Shown one piece after another: positions 57,066-64,000 of a stretch of 64,000 nt of DNA; positions within the stretch are counted from its first letter, which is position 1; each line of letters opens with the position of its first letter. A program made the translations under genes and the position numbers. Source of the DNA: Bradyrhizobium manausense (GTDB taxonomy: Bacteria > Pseudomonadota > Alphaproteobacteria > Rhizobiales > Xanthobacteraceae); assembly GCF_018129685.1 (NCBI RefSeq), contig NZ_JAFCLG010000001.1, positions 620,001 to 684,000 on the forward strand, read 5' to 3'. The notes under the pieces were generated by a model. That model did no database searches. It was not told the DNA's origin and saw only the letters and a list, made by a program, of their open reading frames with translations.

Positions 57066-58805
57066 TCAGCGGCAGTCGTCGTCGTCGCGATCGCAAGCGC
57101 CGTCATGGTCGTCGTCCGCATCGCGACCAAGTCCGGTCTCCGGCGTGAACGACACGCCCCGGAGCGCCTCGGCGAAGCGCGCCGTACGCACCGTGGTGAA
57201 CGTCTCGTTCGCCGGCAGCGTGGTTGCGGCAAGCTTGTCCCTGATCATGACGAGCCTGTTCGGATCGGCGCCCTGGTCGCCGCCGCCGCTCACTGTGGAG
57301 GTGATCGCCCAGATCGATACCGTGCCGTCGGGATTGACGCGTCCGGTGATGTTGCGCAGACCGTCGGTCGCAGGCGACCAGGGCAGGCCGGTCGCCGCGT
57401 TGTTGCCGGTCGGGTAATTCCGCACGATGTAGGGGACGCCGAGGTCGAGCCCGGCCTGCAACGTGTAGCTCAGCTTCCAGGTGTTGGCCGTGTCGTCGAA
57501 CACCCATTTCTGCAAGCCCGCCCCGGTCTGGGCTGCGGCAGCGGTGTAGGTGTTGGTCGCGGCACTAAAAGTATTGGTGCCGTTGCCCTCGTCAGCCACA
57601 TACAGCGTCTTGGCATCTGCAAACCAGAGGCCGAACGGGAACGAGGTCGCGGTCTTGGCGAGGTTGGTCGGGAAGCCCTTGAGCACGCACATGTTGTAGG
57701 GCGTGACGCCGAGCGTCTGCAGCTTTGATGCATCATAGACGATCGGCGTCGTCGGCAGCGTCGCCGATGCGCTCGGCAAACCGACGCCATTGGGGCATGC
57801 CAGCGGCTTGCCGTTGGCATCGAAGCCCGAGGTATCGATGAAGTACACCGTGTTGATGCCGTTGCCGCCGCTGCCCTTCGTCACATAGATCACGTCATTG
57901 AACACGGTCAGGCCACGGAAATTGGTGTCCTTGCCGATCTTGTCTGCCTTGAGACCCAACTGGGTGACATTGAAGCTGCCGACTGGCGTCGGCAGGCCCG
58001 GATCGGGCTGATCGACGAGCGGCGTCTTCGCAGGTGTCACGATCTGCGCGCCGGCGCCGATGATCACGCCGTTGGGTTGGGGATTGCTGCCATTGCCGGC
58101 GTTGCCGGTGGTGTAGAACACGTTGGCGCCGGGCCGGTCATTCAGGACAGCCGCGCGCCCGTTGTTACCGCTGTAGGCGTTGGTCTTGGTGAAGCGGAAG
58201 CGGCCACGCTCGTCGACCGTCGCGATCACGCGTAAAAAGGTCGATTTCACCGGGTTGGTGGAATCGACGACGTCTGGCGTATTGGAGTTGGACACGTCGA
58301 TCGCATCGACCGGTGCGAGGTACCCCATGAACGATACGCTGTGGCGATCGATCGAGAGGTTCAACCCGATCTCGGATTTCGACGGAAAGCTCGTCACCAT
58401 CTGGTCCCGGTTCGACGTGACGCCGTGCTGACCGCTGTTCGGCACTTGAAGCGACTGGACCCGGCGGCCGTTCAGCCGCAATTCGTCGAGCACGATCTTG
58501 GCGGTGATGCCGAAAGATGAATCGACCAGATCGTTGCTGAACACCATTGGATAGGTGCCATCGGTGGTCGCCGCGACGCAATTGGGCGCCACACAGTTCG
58601 GCGGCAATTGGGTGATGCCGGTCGTGATATTCGAAGCCTTGTTGTCATAGACCGCTTTGCTCAGGAGCAGATGGCCCGGGCGGAAATGAAAATCGTCCTC
58701 ATCGGCCAGCGCCGGCAGACTGGCGAGCGCCGTCGATGCGAGCAAGGCGGACACAAACACCGTCCGCGGAAGCTCCGCGAACGCGCGCAATCTTTCGACA
58801 GCCAT
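57066..58805 (-). CDS. Large secreted protein, unknown function, acidic Asp-rich C-terminus
   Basis: 579 residues from the ATG at 58805 (MAVERLRAFAELPRTVFVSA), with a signal peptide ending ALA. Repeated segments of NITTGITQLPPNCV, NNGRAAVLNDRPGANVFYTT, FRGLTVFNDVIYVTKGSGGN and GLWFADAKTLYVADEGNGTN read like blades of a beta-propeller. The end RDADDDHDGACDRDDDDCR is Asp-rich with two Cys, a likely calcium-binding tail. No enzyme motif recognised. Exported to periplasm or surface. Confidence 0.6.
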   Translation of the reverse strand: MAVERLRAFAELPRTVFVSALLASTALASLPALADEDDFHFRPGHLLLSKAVYDNKASNITTGITQLPPNCVAPNCVAATTDGTYPMVFSNDLVDSSFGITAKIVLDELRLNGRRVQSLQVPNSGQHGVTSNRDQMVTSFPSKSEIGLNLSIDRHSVSFMGYLAPVDAIDVSNSNTPDVVDSTNPVKSTFLRVIATVDERGRFRFTKTNAYSGNNGRAAVLNDRPGANVFYTTGNAGNGSNPQPNGVIIGAGAQIVTPAKTPLVDQPDPGLPTPVGSFNVTQLGLKADKIGKDTNFRGLTVFNDVIYVTKGSGGNGINTVYFIDTSGFDANGKPLACPNGVGLPSASATLPTTPIVYDASKLQTLGVTPYNMCVLKGFPTNLAKTATSFPFGLWFADAKTLYVADEGNGTNTFSAATNTYTAAAAQTGAGLQKWVFDDTANTWKLSYTLQAGLDLGVPYIVRNYPTGNNAATGLPWSPATDGLRNITGRVNPDGTVSIWAITSTVSGGGDQGADPNRLVMIRDKLAATTLPANETFTTVRTARFAEALRGVSFTPETGLGRDADDDHDGACDRDDDDCR

Positions 58806-58994
58806 AAGCGTTTCCCCAATTTCAAGATTTCGCAAGACGAATAGCCCGGCCAAGACGCGGCTCAGTGTTCATCCAGTCTGCGAGGGGACTGTTACAGGAA
58901 TGCGAACGAGATGCGACGCGCCTCTACTTCCGCACAAGGCGCGCCAACGCTCAGTGGCCGAGCGCAAACAGGAGAGCGAAATTGAGTGCCTGGC

Positions 58995-59099
58995 CTAAAG
59001 CGCGATGAGATTTGGATGAATCGTCATCGCGCTTTAGATTGTTGTTTGCGCATGATCTTTCCGGAAAACCGCTTCGCACTTTTCCGGATCATGCTTTAG
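58995..59099. repeat. Dispersed repeat, copy B (overlaps the HAD gene stop)
   Basis: Starts CTAAAGCGCGATGAGATTTG and ends GGATCATGCTTTAG, very similar to 47784-47889 with about ten differences. It contains the same two hairpins, and its last bases form the stop codon of the HAD gene (59096-59098). Confidence 0.75.
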
Positions 59100-59815
59100 C
59101 AGCCGAGCTGGTCGGCGATCCCGCCAAAATCCTTGGCGACGATGTCCCAATTGCCGGTCGCCTCGAAGTCGATCTTCTGCAACGGACCATACTCGGTCGG
59201 CCGCGCGACGAAGGCGGTCTTGAGGCCGTTCTTCTGGGCGGCGGCGAGATCGCCATTGTGGGCTGCGACCATCATCACCTGTTCCGGCTTGAGGCACAGC
59301 AGCTTTGCGGCGCCGAGATAGGTCTCGGGATCGGGCTTGTAGTGCTCGAACAGCTCGGCCGACATGATGAGGTCCCACGGCAGTCCGGCGAACTTCGCCA
59401 TGTTGGTGAGCAGCGCGACGTTGCCGTTCGACAGCGGCGAGATCACGAATTTCGTTTTCAGGCGCGTCAGGCCGGCGACGCTGTCCGGCCAGGGATTGAG
59501 GCGATGCCAACCCTTTGTCAGATGATCGAGGTCAGCCTCGGTGAGGCCCTTGATCGAGAATTGCTCGACCAGCTTTTCGAGCGAGCGGCGGTGCAGATCG
59601 TCGAGCATGACGTAGCCACGCTCGGGATGCTTCCGCACGTCGTCCATTGCTGCGACGTACATCCCGCGCCACGCGTCGACCAAGGCCGTCCAATCGGCGC
59701 TGATGCCACGGCCCTTCCCCCACCACATGAAGTCGCAGATCAGGCTGGTGCGCCAGTCGACGACAGTGCCGAACACGTCGAAGATCAGGGCTTTGACGGC
59801 GGAGAGATCGGACAT
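59096..59815 (-). CDS. 2-haloacid dehalogenase-type HAD hydrolase
   Basis: 239 residues. HAD motif I is FDVFGTVVDWR (nucleophile Asp13), motif II SPLSNGN, motif III Lys in HYKPDPETYLGA, and motif IV MMVAAHNGDLAAA. These match type II L-2-haloacid dehalogenases, which replace a halogen on C2 of a short acid by OH. FAD/FMN-phosphatase-like substrates are also possible. Its stop codon comes from the dispersed repeat. It is separated from glpX by a palindromic repeat. Confidence 0.8.
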   Translation of the reverse strand: MSDLSAVKALIFDVFGTVVDWRTSLICDFMWWGKGRGISADWTALVDAWRGMYVAAMDDVRKHPERGYVMLDDLHRRSLEKLVEQFSIKGLTEADLDHLTKGWHRLNPWPDSVAGLTRLKTKFVISPLSNGNVALLTNMAKFAGLPWDLIMSAELFEHYKPDPETYLGAAKLLCLKPEQVMMVAAHNGDLAAAQKNGLKTAFVARPTEYGPLQKIDFEATGNWDIVAKDFGGIADQLGC

Positions 59816-59856
59816 GGGCGGTTTCCCTGCTTTTTCTTGTTGCCAATTTTCTTTCT

Positions 59857-59977
59857 GTCATTCCGGAGCGATGCGCAGCATCGAGCCCGGAATCCATTTC
59901 AGTTCGGAGTCGGCCGTCCGATGGATTCCGGGCTCTCCGGGCCGCGCGCCTTGCGCGGGGCCGTCGCCCCGGAATGA
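59857..59977. repeat. Palindromic repeat between the HAD and glpX genes
   Basis: GTCATTCCGGAGCGATGCGC at the left and GCCCCGGAATGAC at the right pair, with inner arms CCCGGAATCCAT and ATGGATTCCGGG. A GC-rich inner hairpin (GGGCCGCGCGCC...GGGGCC) is in the right half. It is a third repeat family in the window. Confidence 0.75.
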
Positions 59978-59987
59978 CCGGGAAAGC

Positions 59988-60989
59988 TCAGTCCAGATGG
60001 AACTTCGCGAGGTCGCGATGCTCGGCCTTGATGTAGCGCACGGTGCCGGTGACGGAGCGCATCACCACCGTCTCGGTCTCGATCACGCCGTCCTTGCGGA
60101 ACTTGACGCCGGACAGCAGCGAGCCCGTGGTGACGCCGGTGGCGGCGAACAGGCAGTCGCCGCGTGCCATGTCCTCGATGCCGTAGATCATCTTGGGATC
60201 GTTGACGCCCATCTTGGCGGCGCGCTCGCGCTTGTCGTCGGAATCGAGGATCAGGCGGCACTGCATCTGGCCGCCAATGCAGCGCAGCGCCACGGCCGCG
60301 AGCACGCCTTCCGGCGCACCGCCGGTGCCGAGATACATGTCGACGCCGGTGTTGTCAGGATCGGCGCAGTGGATCACGCCGGCGACGTCGCCGTCGGTGA
60401 TCAGGCGCACCGCAGCACCCGTCGAGCGCACGCTCTCGATGATGCTGGCGTGGCGCGGCCGGTCGAGCACGAGAACGGTGATGCCATCGGGCTTGACGCC
60501 CTTGGCCTTGGCGAGGCGGCGGACATTGTCGGCGGGCGAAGCGTCGAGCTCCACCACACCCTTGTCGTAACCCGGACCGATCGCCAGCTTCTGCATGTAG
60601 ACGTCGGGGGCATGCAGCAGCGTGCCGCCGTCGGCCATCGCCATTGTGGCGATCGACCCCGGCATGTTCTTGGCGCACAGCGTGGTGCCTTCAAGCGGGT
60701 CGACCGCGATATCGACTTCCGGACCGGTGTTCAAGCCAACCTTCTCGCCGATGTAGAGCATCGGCGCCTCGTCGCGCTCGCCCTCGCCGATCACGATGGT
60801 GCCTTGGATCGGCAGCTTGTTCAGCTCGCGGCGCATCGCGTCGACCGCCGCCTGGTCGGCCGGCTTTTCCTGCCCGTGCCCGCGCAGCCGCGCCGACGAC
60901 ACTGCCGCCCGCTCCGTCACGCGCACGATCTCCAGCGTCAGAATGCGCTCGAGCAACGCTTGCGGCGGGACTGAAATATGGGTCGACAT
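59988..60989 (-). CDS. glpX: Class II fructose-1,6-bisphosphatase
   Basis: 333 residues, usual GlpX length. Motifs: AVDAMRRELNKLPIQGTIVI (metal site), GEGERDEAPMLYIGE, VDPLEGTTLCA and YLGTGGAPEGVLAAVAL. It removes the C1 phosphate from fructose-1,6-bisphosphate in gluconeogenesis, with metal; some relatives also take sedoheptulose-1,7-bisphosphate. It is downstream of hom and the aminotransferase gene on one strand, 161 bases after hom. Confidence 0.95.
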   Translation of the reverse strand: MSTHISVPPQALLERILTLEIVRVTERAAVSSARLRGHGQEKPADQAAVDAMRRELNKLPIQGTIVIGEGERDEAPMLYIGEKVGLNTGPEVDIAVDPLEGTTLCAKNMPGSIATMAMADGGTLLHAPDVYMQKLAIGPGYDKGVVELDASPADNVRRLAKAKGVKPDGITVLVLDRPRHASIIESVRSTGAAVRLITDGDVAGVIHCADPDNTGVDMYLGTGGAPEGVLAAVALRCIGGQMQCRLILDSDDKRERAAKMGVNDPKMIYGIEDMARGDCLFAATGVTTGSLLSGVKFRKDGVIETETVVMRSVTGTVRYIKAEHRDLAKFHLD

Positions 60990-61080
60990 CGGCTCACTCC
61001 TTCAAAACGGTTTCGGGCAGAGGTCCCTGCCCGCGTTAATTCGCGACATCAGCGGTTCGTTCGAACCGCGCTCTCTCTTT

Positions 61081-61152
61081 TGCGCATGCTCTTATCGGAA
61101 GACCGCTTCACACTTTGCGCTAACGCGGTCCTTCGGATCCGGAGCATGCGCT
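61081..61152. repeat. Degenerate repeat between hom and glpX
   Basis: GCGCATGCTC near the start pairs with GGAGCATGCGC at the end, with GGAAGACCGCTTCACACTT inside, which echoes GGAAAACCGCTTCGCACTT of the copies at 58995 and 47784. It is probably a decayed member of that family. Its end overlaps the hom stop. Confidence 0.5.
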
Positions 61153-62467
61153 AATTCTTCTCAATCCGTATGACCTGCGGCCGTCCGCTGATCACCTTGT
61201 CCTTCTGCACGGCGGCGAGCGCACGGCGCACGGCGTCCTCATGCGTGGCATAGGTGATCAGGATGACGGGCACCGGCACGGCTTTGCCATTGGCCGGGGC
61301 GGCGCCGCCATTGGGATGACGCTGCACGATCGACTCGATCGAAATCTTCTGCTCCGCGAGCCGGGTCGCGATCGCAGCCGCAGTGCCCGGGAAATCGCGC
61401 GCCAGCAGGCGGATGTAGTAACCGCCTTCGTGCCGCTCCATCGGCGCCTTCTTGGTGTCGCGCAACTGCGCGATCGGCCGGCCGAACGGATTGGCGCGAA
61501 TGCCGCGCGCAACGTCGGCGATGTCGGCAACGACGGCGGATGCCGTCGCAGCACCGCCGGCGCCGGGACCGACCAGGGTAATCGGCGGAATGCCCTCGCC
61601 ATCGATCGTGACCGCGTTGGTGACACCCATCACCTGCGCGATCGAGGAGGATTTGGGGACCATGGTCGGATGCACGCGCTGCTCGATGCCCTTGGCGGTG
61701 CGAACGGCAACGCCGAGCAGCTTGACGCGGTAACCGAGATCAGCGGCCGCGCGCAGATCTTCCGGCGCGATGGAGGAAATGCCTTCGACATACACCGCGC
61801 TTTGAGCAACTTTCGTGCCGAAGGCGAGGCTGGCAAGAATGGCGAGCTTCTGAGCGGTGTCGTGACCGTCGACGTCGAAGGACGGATTGGCCTCGGCATA
61901 GCCGAGCCGCTGCGCGTCCTTGAGGCACTCGGCAAACGACAGACCCTCCTGCTCCATTCGGGTCAGGATGTAGTTGCAGGTGCCGTTGAGGATGCCGTAG
62001 ACGCGGCTGATGCCGGTTCCGGCGAGACCTTCGCGCAACGTCTTGATGACGGGGATCGCGGCACCGACCGCTGCCTCGAAATTCAGCGCGCCGCCATGCT
62101 TTTCGGCGGCTCTTGCCAGTTTCAAACCGTGCCTGGCAAGAAGCGCCTTGTTGGCGGTGACGACCGACTTGCCGGCGTTGAGCGCAGCTTCGACCGCGGA
62201 CAGCGCGGGATCGCCGGCGCCGCCCATCAGCTCGACGAAGCAGTCGATGCCGGGATGCGTGGCCAGGGCAAGCGGATCCTTGACCCATTCGACGCCGCGC
62301 AGGTCAATGCCGCGCTTCTTCGCCTTCGAGCGCGCGGTGACGGCGACGACGCGAATGCCGCGGCCGCTGCGGCCCGCGAGCACGCGGGCCTGCGATTCAA
62401 TCAAACGGACAACTTCGGCGCCCACGGTGCCGAGCCCCGCTATGCCCACTTTCAGGGGTGCAACCAT
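61151..62467 (-). CDS. hom: Homoserine dehydrogenase
   Basis: 438 residues. The N-terminal NAD(P) domain has VGIAGLGTVGAEVVRL. The catalytic region includes GNSVVTANKALLA-type (KSVVTANKALLARHG), NGTCNYILTRMEQEG and ANPSFDVDGHDTAQKLAIL. A C-terminal ACT domain (about 345-430, YYIRLLARDFPGTAAAIATR) suggests threonine feedback control. It reduces aspartate semialdehyde to homoserine for threonine and methionine. It begins 30 bases after the aminotransferase gene. Confidence 0.95.
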   Translation of the reverse strand: MVAPLKVGIAGLGTVGAEVVRLIESQARVLAGRSGRGIRVVAVTARSKAKKRGIDLRGVEWVKDPLALATHPGIDCFVELMGGAGDPALSAVEAALNAGKSVVTANKALLARHGLKLARAAEKHGGALNFEAAVGAAIPVIKTLREGLAGTGISRVYGILNGTCNYILTRMEQEGLSFAECLKDAQRLGYAEANPSFDVDGHDTAQKLAILASLAFGTKVAQSAVYVEGISSIAPEDLRAAADLGYRVKLLGVAVRTAKGIEQRVHPTMVPKSSSIAQVMGVTNAVTIDGEGIPPITLVGPGAGGAATASAVVADIADVARGIRANPFGRPIAQLRDTKKAPMERHEGGYYIRLLARDFPGTAAAIATRLAEQKISIESIVQRHPNGGAAPANGKAVPVPVILITYATHEDAVRRALAAVQKDKVISGRPQVIRIEKN

Positions 62468-62497
62468 GATGCTTCAAGAAAACCTGTCGAAGAGAAC

Positions 62498-63730
62498 TTA
62501 ACGCCTGTTGGCGAGCGGAACGACGTTGTGCAACGTTTCGATGCCGCTTTCAAGGAAGCGGCGCACGCCGCGTGCGGCCTGCCTGATCCGTTGCTCGTTT
62601 TCCACCATGGCGATGCGGACATATCCTTCACCATGCTCGCCGAAGCCGACGCCGGGCGAGACCACGACGCCAGACTTCTCCACCATCAGGGTGGCGAACT
62701 GCATGCTGCCGACGCTGCGGAACGCTTCCGGCAGCGGCGCCCAGGCGAACATCGACGCCTCCGGCGGCGGAATCTCCCAGCCGGCGCGGCCGAACGATTC
62801 CACCAGCGCGTCGCGGCGCTTGCGATAGGTGTCACGCATTTCCTTGATGCAATCGTCCGGACCGTTCAGCGCCGCGGTCGCGGCGACCTGCACCGGTGTG
62901 AACGCACCGTAGTCGAGATAGGACTTGACCCGGGCGAGCGCCGCGATCACGCGGTCATTGCCGACCGCAAAGCCCATGCGCCAGCCGGCCATCGAATAGG
63001 TCTTCGACATCGAGGTGAACTCGACGGTGACGTCGATCGCGCCCGGCACCTGCAGCACCGAGGGCGGCGGATTGCTCTCGTCGAAATAGACCTCGGCATA
63101 GGCCAGATCCGACAGGATCAGAATCTCGTGCTTCTTCGCGAAGGCGACGAGGTCCTTGTAGAAATCGAGGCTCGCGACATAGGCGGTCGGGTTCGAGGGA
63201 TAGCAGACCACGAGCGCGAGCGGCTTCGGGATCGAATGGATGATCGCCCGCTCCGCCGCCTCGAAGAATTGCGGCGTCGGCTCTGACGGCACCGAGCGGA
63301 TCACGCCGCCCGCCATCAAAAAGCCGAAGGCGTGAATCGGGTAGCTCGGGTTCGGACAGAGGATGACATCACCCGGCGCGGTGATCGCCTGCGCCACATT
63401 GGCAAAGCCTTCCTTGGAGCCGAGCGTGGCCACCACCTGGGTGTCAGGGTTGAGCTTGACGCCGAAGCGGCGGTCGTAATAGGCGGCCTGGGCACGGCGC
63501 AGGCCGGGAATGCCGCGGGAGGCCGAGTAGCGGTCGGTGCGCGGCTTGCCCAATGTCTCCTTGAGCTTCTCCAGCACGTGCGGCGGAGCCGGCAGGTCCG
63601 GGTTGCCCATGCCGAGATCGATGATGTCGGCGCCGGCATTCCGCGCGGCCGCCTTGGCCCGGTTGACCTGCTCGAACACGTAAGGCGGAAGGCGGCGGAT
63701 GCGGTAAAAATCGTCCATGGGTCCAGACAT
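62498..63730 (-). CDS. Class I/II PLP aminotransferase (AlaC/AatC-like)
   Basis: 410 residues. Fold-type I motifs: DLGMGNPDLPAPPHVLEK, NPSYPIHAFGF, YPSNPTAYVASL and the PLP lysine in SMSKTYSMAGWRMGFAVG (Lys243). The subgroup with 'SRGIPGLRRAQAAYY' covers AlaC-type alanine or aspartate aminotransferases. Its position directly before hom suggests amino-acid metabolism linked to the aspartate family. A start four codons later (MDDFYRIRRLPPY) is the frequent start in relatives and may be the true one. Confidence 0.85.
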   Translation of the reverse strand: MSGPMDDFYRIRRLPPYVFEQVNRAKAAARNAGADIIDLGMGNPDLPAPPHVLEKLKETLGKPRTDRYSASRGIPGLRRAQAAYYDRRFGVKLNPDTQVVATLGSKEGFANVAQAITAPGDVILCPNPSYPIHAFGFLMAGGVIRSVPSEPTPQFFEAAERAIIHSIPKPLALVVCYPSNPTAYVASLDFYKDLVAFAKKHEILILSDLAYAEVYFDESNPPPSVLQVPGAIDVTVEFTSMSKTYSMAGWRMGFAVGNDRVIAALARVKSYLDYGAFTPVQVAATAALNGPDDCIKEMRDTYRKRRDALVESFGRAGWEIPPPEASMFAWAPLPEAFRSVGSMQFATLMVEKSGVVVSPGVGFGEHGEGYVRIAMVENEQRIRQAARGVRRFLESGIETLHNVVPLANRR

Positions 63731-64000
63731 CGGTTTGTGGCGCTCCGGGCAACCGGTCAGGACAGAATCGACGGGCGACGACCACCCTTCGAGGAGACTT
63801 CGCCTCGCACCAAAAAGTCACTCACAATCAATTACTTCGAGTGAATTTCCGCGACGGGGACTGAACTCCTTCGCCCTGACTCTTGGCTGAATTGAGGTCT
63901 TTTTAGCACGGAGTAGCGGGGGCGCCAGCGATTACCTTGCAGCTCTCTCTGTCCGTCCAGTTCGCGAAAGGGGCCCTATTTGGCGTCCTTTGCGGCAACG
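63731..64000. other. Window end: upstream region, possible tail of a further gene
   Basis: The first 100 bases are the promoter side of the aminotransferase gene. On the minus strand, a frame entering from beyond the window ends at a TAG at 63976-63978 with VAAKDAK, which would suit the C-terminus of a protein, but seven residues are too few to support a call. Confidence 0.3.

Noticed and set aside
61241..63286. A 681-residue plus-strand open frame opposite hom and the aminotransferase gene
   Set aside because: It is the antisense frame of two well-supported GC-rich genes, Arg/Asp/Gly-rich, with no domain; long shadow frames are normal at this GC.

Overview
The window looks like chromosome of a Bradyrhizobium or close relative (Nitrobacteraceae, Alphaproteobacteria). 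The grounds are high GC, a small protein carrying the alphaproteobacterial Porin_2 N-terminal motif, an alaC-like/hom/glpX cluster, tripartite tricarboxylate transporter genes, and several families of long palindromic intergenic repeats of the sort common in that genus. This assignment is inference from gene content and style; no search was run.

Layout. 1-7041 is host sequence: the tail of a membrane protein, a secreted tannase/feruloyl esterase, a frameshifted AT-richer nuclease-like gene, a glyoxalase I, a glutathione S-transferase, a porin-motif mini-protein and a PilZ protein. At 7042-7116 is tRNA-Glu(UUC). Its 3' 45 bases (7073-7117) recur exactly at 23859-23903, and a tyrosine integrase starts 160 bases inside the second copy. 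The ~16.8 kb between is therefore an integrated element. It carries integrase, an excisionase-like protein, a PC4-like protein, a RepA-like ATPase, scaffold-like and tail-fibre-like phage proteins, twin HTH proteins, many small unknowns and two cargo genes (a DUF2441-like protein and a methyltransferase). No terminase large subunit, portal or major capsid gene is visible, so it is a decayed prophage or a satellite-type element.

23920-46534 is host again: a glycosyltransferase pair (one fused to a methyltransferase), PrsW and HdeD membrane proteins, and a DAHP synthase preceded by an aromatic-codon leader peptide and a transcription attenuator. Next come the EF-P modification set (epmB-epmA divergent from efp), an M23 peptidase, an amino-acid binding protein, a MarR/AhpD-like divergent pair with two matching operators, a lytic transglycosylase, a class II aldolase, an SDR, recJ, and an MCP-like soluble receptor with reversed domain order.

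46665-64000 holds an L,D-transpeptidase and a catabolic operon transcribed leftward (enoyl-CoA hydratase, CoA transferase, TctC, TctB, TctA, PdxA-like dehydrogenase) opposite a GntR/FCD regulator with palindromic operators. It continues with a LysR regulator divergent from a signal-less binding-protein-fold protein, a large secreted protein, a HAD dehalogenase, glpX, hom and an alaC-like aminotransferase. Palindromic repeats repeatedly sit directly against stop codons.
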